64,000 nucleotides of DNA, taken from the NCBI RefSeq assembly GCF_000470655.1, contig NC_021921.1, positions 1,984,001 through 2,048,000 of the forward strand. Reading direction: 5' to 3'. Each line of letters starts with the position of its first letter. Position 1 is the stretch's first letter. A model generated the notes under the pieces. The model searched no databases and had not been told where the DNA came from. It saw nothing but the letters and a program-made list of their open reading frames with translations. The position numbers were made by a program, and so were the translations under genes. Origin of the DNA: Halorhabdus tiamatea SARL4B (GTDB lineage Archaea; Halobacteriota; Halobacteria; Halobacteriales; Haloarculaceae). Below are positions 8,245-15,707 of this stretch, piece by piece.

Positions 8245-10338
8245 TTAGAGCTGTTCCTGGTCGACGGTCGCCCGGATGTCGACGGCTGCGACGCCGTCTG
8301 GCGTCGCCACGAGCGGGTTGATGTCGAGTTCGAGGATCGCAGGAAAGTCAGTCACGAGTTGGGAGATGCGCTGGATCGTCTCGACGACGCCGGCTTCGTC
8401 TACCGGTTCGCGGCCACGCGCGCCCCGAAGCAGCGGCGCGGAGTCGATCTCGTCGATCATCTCCGTAGCCTCGGGTTCGGAAACAGGCGCGACCCGGAAG
8501 GTGGCGTCCTCGAGGACTTCCACGAAGATGCCGCCGAGTCCGAACATCACCAGGGGCCCGAACTGCGGGTCGCGGTTGATGCCGACGATGGTTTCGGTCC
8601 CGGCGTCGAGGTCGGCCATCTCCTGGACCTGGACGCCGAGGATCGTCGCGTCGGGCTGGTAGTTTCGCGCGCGAGCGATGAGGTCGTCGAAGGTGTCGGC
8701 GACCTCCTCGTCAGGGACACCGACTTCGACGCCGCCGATGTCGGACTTGTGGAGGATGTCGGGACTGACGATCTTCATAACGACGTCGCCGTCGATGTCC
8801 TTTGCGGCTTCGACGGCTGCGTTCTTCTCGGAGACGATCGCCCCCTGCGGGGTCGGGATGCCGTAGGCCTCGAGCAGTTCCATCGCCTCGACGCCGAGCT
8901 TGTTGGTGTCGCGTTCCTTCGTGCGTTCGAGAATCTCGCGGGCGCGTTCGCGATCGACGTCGAAGTCGGTCGCGTCGACGTACTCGTGGCTCCTGATCTC
9001 GGCGTACTCCCGGAGGGCGTCGAGGCTGTCGACGCCGCGAGCGGGGTCGAAGTACGACGGGATCCCGGCCTCGCCGAGCATCTCGGCGGGTTTCTCGGCC
9101 GTCTCGCCGCCCATGAGGCTGGCGGCCATCGGGACGCCGTACTCCTCGTGTTTCTCGATCATGACCTCGGCGAGGTTCTCGAAGTCGATGGACTGCGGCG
9201 AGGAGACGACGATGACCGAGCCGACGTTCGGATCGTCGAGGACGATGTCGAGTGCGTCCGCGTAGGTCTCGGCGGAAGCGTCACCGAGCACGTCGACGGG
9301 GTTGAAGATGTTGGCCTCCGACGGCATCGCCTCCTCGAGTTGTTCGAGAGACTCGTCGGTGAAGGAAGCCATCTCAAGACCGGAGTCGCCGATCGCGTCG
9401 GTCGCCATCACGCCCGGACCGCCGGCGTTGGTGACGATGGCGATGTCGTTGCTCTCGGGCATCGGCTGGTCGCCCAAGATCGTCGCGTAGTCGAACAGTT
9501 CCTGGACGCTGTTGGCCCGGATGACGCCGGCCTGTTCGAGTCCGGCCTCGTAGGCACGCTCGCTGCCGGCGATGGCTCCCGTGTGGGAGGCAGCGGCCGA
9601 CGCCCCGGCTTCCGTCCGTCCGGACTTGACGGCGACGATCGGCGTGTCCTTGGTGACCTCGCGGGCGGTGTCGATGAACTCTCTGCCGTTCTCGATGTCC
9701 TCGAGATATCCGAGGATGACGTCGGTGTCGGGATCGTCACCCCAGTAGTCGATAAACGAGCCCTCGTCGAGGACGGCCTTGTTTCCGAGCGAGACGATGT
9801 CGTTGAACCCGACGTTGTGATCGCCGGCCCAATCGAGGACGGCCGAGATGAAGGCCCCGGACTGACTCATAAAGGAGATGTTGCCCTCCATGGCCGACTT
9901 CTCGGTGAACGTCGCGTTCATGCCGACCGACGTCGAGATGACACCCAGACAGTTCGGGCCGACGAGGTTGATGTCGTACTCCTCGGCGATCTCAGTCATC
10001 TCTCGTTCGAGTTCGACACCTTCACTGCCGGATTCACCGAACCCGGCAGTGATCACGGCAACGTCCCGGATGCCGGCCTCGCCGGCCTGCCGGAGGACGC
10101 CGTTGACGATCTGTGGCGGGACGACGACGATCGCGAGTTCGACGCCCTCTGTCTGTGTGAGATCGTCGTAACACTCGAGTCCGAACACCTCCTCGGAACT
10201 CGGGTTGACAGGGACGACGTCACCCTCGTATCCATCGAGGAGGTTCTCCATAACATCCCGCCCGACGGAACCGTCGCTCTCGGTCGCTCCGACGACAGCT
10301 ACCCGTTCCGGCGCGAATAACGTATCTAATTGGCCCAT
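8245..10338 (-). CDS. acd: Acetate--CoA ligase (ADP-forming), fused alpha-beta subunits
   Basis: A 697-residue protein containing a CoA-binding Rossmann domain (about 8-130), succinyl-CoA-ligase-like domains (about 145-460) and a C-terminal ATP-grasp domain (about 475-697). The phosphorylated histidine of the alpha part is His252 in SAAASHTGAIAG. The ATP-grasp half contains VVMKIVSPDILHKSDIGGV. The enzyme converts acetyl-CoA, ADP and phosphate to acetate, CoA and ATP. It is the usual archaeal route of acetate excretion with substrate-level ATP formation. Fused ACDs are normal in haloarchaea. Its position beside KDG-pathway genes fits overflow or fermentative sugar use. Confidence 0.92.
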   Translation of the reverse strand: MGQLDTLFAPERVAVVGATESDGSVGRDVMENLLDGYEGDVVPVNPSSEEVFGLECYDDLTQTEGVELAIVVVPPQIVNGVLRQAGEAGIRDVAVITAGFGESGSEGVELEREMTEIAEEYDINLVGPNCLGVISTSVGMNATFTEKSAMEGNISFMSQSGAFISAVLDWAGDHNVGFNDIVSLGNKAVLDEGSFIDYWGDDPDTDVILGYLEDIENGREFIDTAREVTKDTPIVAVKSGRTEAGASAAASHTGAIAGSERAYEAGLEQAGVIRANSVQELFDYATILGDQPMPESNDIAIVTNAGGPGVMATDAIGDSGLEMASFTDESLEQLEEAMPSEANIFNPVDVLGDASAETYADALDIVLDDPNVGSVIVVSSPQSIDFENLAEVMIEKHEEYGVPMAASLMGGETAEKPAEMLGEAGIPSYFDPARGVDSLDALREYAEIRSHEYVDATDFDVDRERAREILERTKERDTNKLGVEAMELLEAYGIPTPQGAIVSEKNAAVEAAKDIDGDVVMKIVSPDILHKSDIGGVEVGVPDEEVADTFDDLIARARNYQPDATILGVQVQEMADLDAGTETIVGINRDPQFGPLVMFGLGGIFVEVLEDATFRVAPVSEPEATEMIDEIDSAPLLRGARGREPVDEAGVVETIQRISQLVTDFPAILELDINPLVATPDGVAAVDIRATVDQEQL

Positions 10339-10551
10339 CGTATCTTCTCAGAGTTGGGTATCACGGGGGAAATATTTACCTGAATCGTCTCCGTCTGTGA
10401 GTGAGTGACGTGGGAGTACATCGCCTATGTGAGGGCGTACTCCCCGGAATTGGGTTCGATCAACTCTACCGAGAAATCCATATCTTTCGTGATAGATCGC
10501 GAGCGAGAGAGGGTTCGCACATTTATGAGGATCACGGCCCAACCGTGTGGC

Positions 10552-11238
10552 ATGTCCAGCCAGCCCGACCGGTCGGACCTCCCTGAGGTCCTCCGTGAGT
10601 TGACGTCGTCACTCGTGAGGCTCCGGCGGGACCTCAGGAGCGACCAGCGGAGCGGGGGCCGGGGTCTCGACCGACTCCTCCGACTCACGACCGACGTGAC
10701 CATCCCCGCGACGATCCTGGTCCTCGAGACGAACATCAGAGCACTGCGACTCTTACAGCGGACGCTCCGGATCGTCGACGGTTCCGAGACGGCCGAGGAG
10801 TCGAGGACCACCGCCGGCGAAGACGTCGCGTCGGTCGGCCGGTCGGTCGTCGATCGCCTCGACGACGCCCTCGCAGACGTCCAGACGGCCGTCGAAGGGG
10901 ACGTCGACTCGCGGACGCGCGATCATCTCGAAGACGCCCGCGACCTCAACCGAAAGCTCGAGGCGCGCCTCGACGAACTATCGGAAGGTGCGGCCGCCCC
11001 GGGCGGCGAAGAGGAGTCGACGAGCGACGACCGCGGAGCGGCCGTCGACGTCGAGGCGGAACTCCGCTCGATCAAGGACCAACATGGCGATTCAGGCGGC
11101 GGAGGTGATAGCGACGAGGGTGACGCTGCCGGCGGGAACGATAGCGACGAGGGTGGCGCTGACGGCAGGAACGATAGCGACGAGGGTGGCGCTGCCGACG
11201 GGACCGATCAAGGCGAGGGTGACGGCAGCGACGAGTGA
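10552..11238 (+). CDS. Hypothetical protein with glycine/aspartate-rich repeat tail
   Basis: A 228-residue protein started at MSSQPDRSDLPEVL (10552). The frame is open upstream to 10405 but lacks coding character there. Residues 1-140 are predicted helical (LRELTSSLVRLRRDLRS, then LETNIRALRLLQRTLRI), followed by a charged coiled-coil-like stretch. The last 44 residues are a low-complexity acidic tail built from an 11-residue repeat (DSDEGGADGRN type) encoded by a 33-bp tandem repeat. I do not recognise a function. It ends 49 bp before gfcR. Confidence 0.65.
   Translation: MSSQPDRSDLPEVLRELTSSLVRLRRDLRSDQRSGGRGLDRLLRLTTDVTIPATILVLETNIRALRLLQRTLRIVDGSETAEESRTTAGEDVASVGRSVVDRLDDALADVQTAVEGDVDSRTRDHLEDARDLNRKLEARLDELSEGAAAPGGEEESTSDDRGAAVDVEAELRSIKDQHGDSGGGGDSDEGDAAGGNDSDEGGADGRNDSDEGGAADGTDQGEGDGSDE
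11107..11238 (+). repeat. 33-bp coding tandem repeat, four units
   Basis: Units begin at 11107, 11140, 11173 and 11206. The first three share gatagcgacgagggtg; the fourth has diverged (gatcaaggcgagggtg). The repeats encode the acidic Gly/Asp tail of the preceding protein. Such repeats change copy number by slippage. Confidence 0.85.
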
Positions 11239-11255
11239 GACACCCCTCCCGGACC

Positions 11256-11262
11256 GTTTAAG
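11256..11262 (+). promoter_or_regulatory. gfcR: TATA box of gfcR
   Basis: The sequence gtttaag lies 26-32 bp before the GfcR ATG at 11288, the spacing expected for a leaderless haloarchaeal transcript. It supports starting GfcR at MKSLDDLVDS and not at in-frame codons further upstream. Confidence 0.55.
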
Positions 11263-11287
11263 TGCTGGCGTCCGAACCCCCCACCCG

Positions 11288-11905
11288 ATGAAGTCCCTGG
11301 ACGACCTCGTCGACAGCGCAGAGAAGCTCACCGATCTCGGCCTCTCGAAGGGCGAGATCGCGGACGAACTCAACGTCTCCCGGGAGACGGCGAGCTGGCT
11401 CGTCGATCAGACCGACGCCGGGAGCGATCAGTCAGATCGCGAGAAGCCCCACGACATCCACATCGACTGGAGCGCAATCGGGCGAGACAGCAAGCGACTC
11501 GACTACGTCGGGCGAGCGATGGCCGATCTGCTCAAGAAAGAAGGCGAAGACGTGGACCTGACGATCGGCATCGGCAAGTCCGGCGCGCCCCTGGCGACGA
11601 CCGTCTCGCGCGAACTCGAGACCGACCTCAGCGTCTACACGCCGAGCAAGGAGCGCTGGGACGACACCGGAGCCGAGGCGAGCGGATCGTTCTCCCGGAA
11701 CTTCGCGGAGATCCGCGGCCGAGATTGCTACATCGTCGACGACAACATCGACACCGGCAAGACGATGACCGAGACCATCGAGACGGTGCGCGAACAGGGC
11801 GGCAACCCGGTCGGCGGCGTCGTTCTCACGGACAAACACGGCGAGGACTCCGTACTCGGCGTCCCCGTCTACTCGCTGATCGACGTCGTCCAGATGAATC
11901 GCTGA
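11288..11905 (+). CDS. gfcR: Transcriptional regulator GfcR (PRTase-like activator of sugar catabolism)
   Basis: A 205-residue protein. Residues 1-50 form a helix-turn-helix (LGLSKGEIADELNVSRETAS). Residues 60-205 form an orotate-phosphoribosyltransferase-like domain with the PRPP-loop motif YIVDDNIDTGKT. Homologues in Haloferax volcanii (GfcR) activate glucose and fructose catabolic genes, including semiphosphorylative Entner-Doudoroff genes. It should sense a KDPG-pathway metabolite rather than make nucleotides. Its location a few kilobases from kdgK, kdgA and acd is consistent with local and genome-wide targets. Confidence 0.9.
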   Translation: MKSLDDLVDSAEKLTDLGLSKGEIADELNVSRETASWLVDQTDAGSDQSDREKPHDIHIDWSAIGRDSKRLDYVGRAMADLLKKEGEDVDLTIGIGKSGAPLATTVSRELETDLSVYTPSKERWDDTGAEASGSFSRNFAEIRGRDCYIVDDNIDTGKTMTETIETVREQGGNPVGGVVLTDKHGEDSVLGVPVYSLIDVVQMNR

Positions 11906-11975
11906 GGGGCGATCGTGACGGCCCGGACCAGCCGGGACCGAAAGTGGGAAAGTCACGACCGGGGTAGCCAGTGAC

Positions 11976-13157
11976 ATGCTTTCGCTCGCGCTTGCCGGCA
12001 AGCCAAACGCCGGGAAGTCGACGTTCTACACCGCGGCGACGATGGCCGACGTGGACGTCGCCAACTACCCGTTCACGACGATCGACGCCAACCGCGGTGT
12101 GAGTCACGTCCGGACGCGATGTCCGTGTCTCGATCTCGAGGCGCGATGTGGCAACGACCGCTGTCACGACGGCAAGCGGTACGTCCCCGTCGAACTGCTC
12201 GATGTCGCCGGACTGGTCCCGGGGGCCCACGAGGGGCGCGGGCTCGGTAACCAGTTCCTCGACGAACTGACCGACGCCGACGCGATCCTCCACGTCGTCG
12301 ACGCCTCCGGGGCGACCGACGAGGAGGGCGAACCCGTCGGGGTCGGTGAACACGATCCCGTCGAGGACCTGGACTTCATCGAGGAGGAGATGGATCTGTG
12401 GCTCGCGAGCATCGTCGAGCGCAACTGGGAGACCGTCGAGCGGCGTTCTCGATCACCGGATTTCGACATCGACGAGGCGCTCACGGAGTTTCTGACGGGC
12501 GTCGGCGCGACGGAACTCGACGTCGCGCGGACGCTCCGGGAACTGGAGTACCCCGAGGATCCACTCGCCTGGACCGACGACCATCGCGAATCGCTGGCGA
12601 GCGAGATCCGGGCGCGGACCAAACCCATCATCGTCATCGCAAACAAGGCCGACGTCGCCCCGCCCGAGAACATCCAGGCGCTCAAGGAGCGCAACGAGGC
12701 GACGATCCCGGTCACCGCCGACGGCGAACTCGCGCTCCGGCGGGCGGTTGAAGCCGAAATCGTCGAATACGATCCCGGTGATCCGGACTTCGAGATTCTC
12801 GGAGACATCAGCGACGACCAGCAGGCCGGCCTCGAACGGATCCGCGACGTGATGGAGTCTCACGGCGGCACGGGCGTCCAGGAAGCCCTCGACACGGCCG
12901 TCTACGAGGTGCTGGATCAAATCACCGCTTATCCCGTCCAGGACGAGACCCACTGGACCGACGGTCAGGGTAACGTCCTGCCCGACGCTCATCTTCTCCC
13001 GGACGGGTCGACGCCGCGGGACCTGGCCTACGCGGTCCATTCGGACATCGGCGAGGGCTATCTCCACGCCGTCGACGCCCGCGAAAAGCGCCGGATCAGC
13101 GACGATACCGAACTCGAAGAGGGCGACGTGATCAAGATCGTCTCGACGGCGAAGTGA
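11976..13157 (+). CDS. Obg/YchF-type GTPase/ATPase with TGS domain
   Basis: A 393-residue P-loop NTPase of the Obg family. The G1 loop is GKPNAGKST at 8-16, a G2-region TTID follows, G3 is DVAGL and G4 is NKAD. An inserted cysteine-rich stretch (RCPCLDLEARCGNDRCHDG) sits in the switch region, typical of the archaeal subgroup. The C-terminal TGS domain ends with LEEGDVIKIV. Members associate with ribosomes or stress responses; the exact role in archaea is unsettled. It is 70 bp downstream of gfcR. Confidence 0.9.
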   Translation: MLSLALAGKPNAGKSTFYTAATMADVDVANYPFTTIDANRGVSHVRTRCPCLDLEARCGNDRCHDGKRYVPVELLDVAGLVPGAHEGRGLGNQFLDELTDADAILHVVDASGATDEEGEPVGVGEHDPVEDLDFIEEEMDLWLASIVERNWETVERRSRSPDFDIDEALTEFLTGVGATELDVARTLRELEYPEDPLAWTDDHRESLASEIRARTKPIIVIANKADVAPPENIQALKERNEATIPVTADGELALRRAVEAEIVEYDPGDPDFEILGDISDDQQAGLERIRDVMESHGGTGVQEALDTAVYEVLDQITAYPVQDETHWTDGQGNVLPDAHLLPDGSTPRDLAYAVHSDIGEGYLHAVDAREKRRISDDTELEEGDVIKIVSTAK

Positions 13158-13507
13158 ACATCCCACTTCTGAAGACAGCGTATTGAAATGTCGGACTCGA
13201 CTGCTGACTCTGAGACTGTCAATTATATTTATGTAGGTACTGTACCATGTCGGAACCGGGTCGGCGACGTGACCCCGTCATCGACCCGGACGACGCGTCT
13301 CGATCGTCGGTGTGTTGCTCACCGATCCACCGTGGGCCCCCGCTACGGTGACTGCAGACGCGCCCGACCGGCCGCTGTCATCGATTGCCACGCGCCGGGC
13401 TCCCCCAACCCGGCGATGTTTTTCGGCGTGAGTCAGAACAGTGCTGAATCACCGGCAGGGAGGGAACCATCGACAGAGTATTTCCTCCGCCGATCCGAGT
13501 TGGAGAC
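13158..13507. other. 350-bp intergenic region before xylose dehydrogenase
   Basis: No convincing gene is present. A strongly AT-rich patch (aattatatttatgtag, 13219-13234) could be a promoter for an unknown small transcript. The TATA-like gtattt at about 13479 lies 25-29 bp before the xylose dehydrogenase ATG. A plus-strand open frame from 13188 is basic and overlaps the real gene, so I do not call it. Confidence 0.4.
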
Positions 13508-14593
13508 ATGGATCTCGACGAGCATTTCGGTGACTTCGCACGACGCGACTGGGAGCGCTACGACGGTGCGGCGACGGTCCGGTTCGCACTGATCGGGGCC
13601 GGCTGGTTCACCCGCGAGTGGGCGCTGCCGGGCATCGATCGAGCCGATCACACCGAGGCGACGGTCGTCGTCGACGTCGATGCCGAGCGCGCCGAGGCGC
13701 TCGCCGACGACCACGGTATGACCGCACTCACGCCCGCGGAGTTCCACGACGGCGTCGCCGAGACGGAATACGACGCCGTCTACGTCTGTACGCCGAACGC
13801 GACCCACCTCGAGTACGTCGAAACCGCCGCCGCGGCCGGCAAGGACATCCTCTGTGAGAAGCCGATGGAGGCCGACGCGACGCGGGCGGCCGAACTCGTC
13901 GAGACAGCCCAGGACGCCGGCGTCTCGCTGATGGTCGGCTACCGGATGCACCTCGATCCGGTCGTCCGCCGCTCGAAGGAACTCATCGAAGCGGGCGCGA
14001 TAGGCGACGTTGTGCAAGTCCACTCCAATATGTCCCAGCGCATGGTCGCGGAGTTGGAGGGTGACGCGAGCGACCAGTGGCGGCTCGATCCCGACCTTGC
14101 GGGCGGCGGCGCGATGATGGACATCGGGATCTACCCGCTGAACACGACGCGATTCCTGCTCGACGCCGATCCGGTGGAAGTCTCAGCGGAAACGGGATCG
14201 ACCCACGAGGAGTTCGCCGACGTCGAGGAGCAGGTCGCCGTCCGGTCGACCTTCGAAGGTGGCGTGCCCGTGCTCTTCACCGCCAACCACAACGCCTCCC
14301 ACGACAGTTTCCTCCGGGTGACCGGCACGGAGGGCCAGATCATCATCGATCCCGCGTTCTTCGAGCGGGAGGACCGCGGGCTGGAGGTCCGCCTCGACGG
14401 CGAGCGCCACGCAATCGACGTGACGAACGTTCATCAACTCGAGGAGGAGTTCGCGTACTTCGCCGACTGCGTGCTCGCCGGTCGCAAGCCCGAACCCGAC
14501 GGCGAGCACGCGTTGCTCGACATGCAGGCGATCGAAGCGATCTACGAGTCCGCCGAGACCGGCGGACCCGTGACATCGATCGGACCCAATTGA
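13508..14593 (+). CDS. xacA: D-xylose 1-dehydrogenase (NADP+), Gfo/Idh/MocA family
   Basis: A 361-residue oxidoreductase with an N-terminal Rossmann fold (FALIGAGWFTREWALPGI, residues 26-43) and the family catalytic motif EKP at 117-119. The C-terminal GFO_IDH domain contains GGGAMMDIGIYPLNTTRFLL. The GWFTREWALP signature is characteristic of haloarchaeal pentose-oxidising members, first described in Haloarcula. It oxidises D-xylose to xylonolactone/xylonate, entering the oxidative xylose pathway to 2-oxoglutarate. No lactonase, dehydratase or dioxygenase of that pathway is adjacent, apart from the enolase-family dehydratase at the left edge. Confidence 0.87.
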   Translation: MDLDEHFGDFARRDWERYDGAATVRFALIGAGWFTREWALPGIDRADHTEATVVVDVDAERAEALADDHGMTALTPAEFHDGVAETEYDAVYVCTPNATHLEYVETAAAAGKDILCEKPMEADATRAAELVETAQDAGVSLMVGYRMHLDPVVRRSKELIEAGAIGDVVQVHSNMSQRMVAELEGDASDQWRLDPDLAGGGAMMDIGIYPLNTTRFLLDADPVEVSAETGSTHEEFADVEEQVAVRSTFEGGVPVLFTANHNASHDSFLRVTGTEGQIIIDPAFFEREDRGLEVRLDGERHAIDVTNVHQLEEEFAYFADCVLAGRKPEPDGEHALLDMQAIEAIYESAETGGPVTSIGPN

Positions 14594-14623
14594 AACGTCC
14601 TCTTGTAGGACCAGCCACTCCTC

Positions 14624-14703
14624 ATACTGCCGGCTGTAACAGACTGAAGGAATTCGCCACCCCGGTGTGGCGTATATCTTTACGAACTTACAGCCGGCAG
14701 TAT
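14624..14703. repeat. 80-bp nested palindromic element
   Basis: Perfect 16-bp terminal inverted repeats, atactgccggctgtaa (14624-14639) and its reverse complement (14688-14703), enclose a 48-bp core. The core itself holds the hairpin cgccac-cccggt-gtggcg (14655-14672). The element fills most of the gap between two convergent genes. It could be a miniature transposable element, a bidirectional terminator or a structured RNA. Confidence 0.75.
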
Positions 14704-14720
14704 CAGAAGCCTTCTGTCCC

Positions 14721-15488
14721 TCACCTGGAGTTGCTACCGATATACGTGATCTCAACACGTTGTCGAATTCGGACCAGGAAATAGATGCCGAACAGCGGGG
14801 CAATGTATACCAGCAGGAAGTGAACGAGCTGTGAAATCGGTGGGATGTCGTCGGTCGTCTCTGCGAGATAAACCCGGTAATACGATCCGTTCTCGAGTTG
14901 GATGGGCGTGTGTGGGACCTCGACCGATCGGTGGGCTGTCACAGTTCCGGTGCGCGCAGTCTGAGCGACGAGCGAAGGGACCGCATCCTCAGCCGTCGCC
15001 GGGGTCGAAACGCGTCGGAGCACCGTTTCGGGGGAGACTGGTTCGAGGTCCATCTCGATACGGTACATCCCATCCGCATTTCGGCTGGACTCGTTCACGA
15101 CGGAGGTCGGTTCGTAGAGTGACTGGTTGCGGAGCGCGTACTGGTAAGGGTTCGCCGGCCCCACACTCCCGTCGTAGTCCGCGCGACTCGTGTACGTCTC
15201 AGTCGGTATGGGCCGGTTTTCGAGAACAAACCGCTCTAAGCCACAGACTCGCGTCCACCTGCCGGAACAGGCGATTGCATCGCTGATGGGGACGCGAAGC
15301 TGCGTTACCGGTTGGTCGGCGTACTCGATGCTCGATCCGTTCGTGACGACCTCCAGCCGTTCATACCGATACGTCGGCTCGTTCAAGTTCAGGGTTGACC
15401 CCCAGACTGGTGCAGTCAGGAGCCCCACTGCGAGTAGCCCGAGCAACAGATCCCGACGAAACGAGGTGCGCGAACCGCCTGATGACAT
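14721..15488 (-). CDS. Membrane protein with large extracellular domain (DUF3592-like topology)
   Basis: A 255-residue protein started at MSSGGSRTSFRR (15488); a GTG five codons earlier is less likely. One hydrophobic helix lies near the N-terminus (about 12-31, LLLGLLAVGLLTAPVW) and one near the C-terminus (about 220-243, LVHFLLVYIAPLFGIYFLV), leaving about 185 residues outside the cell between them. The extracellular part contains GSYYRVYL just before the second helix. This topology resembles DUF3592 proteins. Function is unknown. It is convergent with xacA across the palindromic element. Confidence 0.6.
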   Translation of the reverse strand: MSSGGSRTSFRRDLLLGLLAVGLLTAPVWGSTLNLNEPTYRYERLEVVTNGSSIEYADQPVTQLRVPISDAIACSGRWTRVCGLERFVLENRPIPTETYTSRADYDGSVGPANPYQYALRNQSLYEPTSVVNESSRNADGMYRIEMDLEPVSPETVLRRVSTPATAEDAVPSLVAQTARTGTVTAHRSVEVPHTPIQLENGSYYRVYLAETTDDIPPISQLVHFLLVYIAPLFGIYFLVRIRQRVEITYIGSNSR

Positions 15489-15707
15489 GTTGAATAACTG
15501 CACAATACAGAATGAAAAATCTACTGAAAAATCATCGCTTCTCGGTCAATCAGTCGTGGCGTCCATCCCGTGAGTCAGTATCGCATGGCTGGTTCAGCAC
15601 GGATCACGACAAACTCGTGAGTATGCTGATGCACTCTCGTGTCGTCACGTGATTCGATCCCTGGAACGCAGCACAACCGTTAGGACGATCGAACCACAAG
15701 CGAGCGC

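Noticed and set aside
8176-10320. 714-codon open frame antisense to the acetyl-CoA synthetase gene
   Set aside because: It mirrors the codon pattern of the real gene. High GC with Asp/Glu/Val-rich coding leaves the opposite strand open. No domain is recognisable in it.
11107-11238. Possible CRISPR-like array
   Set aside because: The units are contiguous 33-bp repeats without spacers, and they are in frame within a coding region.
10988-11287. N-terminal extension of GfcR through the tandem repeats
   Set aside because: The frame is open, but the TATA box at 11256 and the start of the helix-turn-helix domain place the start at 11288. The upstream part only translates the repeat of the preceding gene in another frame.
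13188-13592. 134-codon frame upstream of the xylose dehydrogenase
   Set aside because: The product would be basic and Arg/Ser-rich, it overlaps the true start of the dehydrogenase, and no motif is present.
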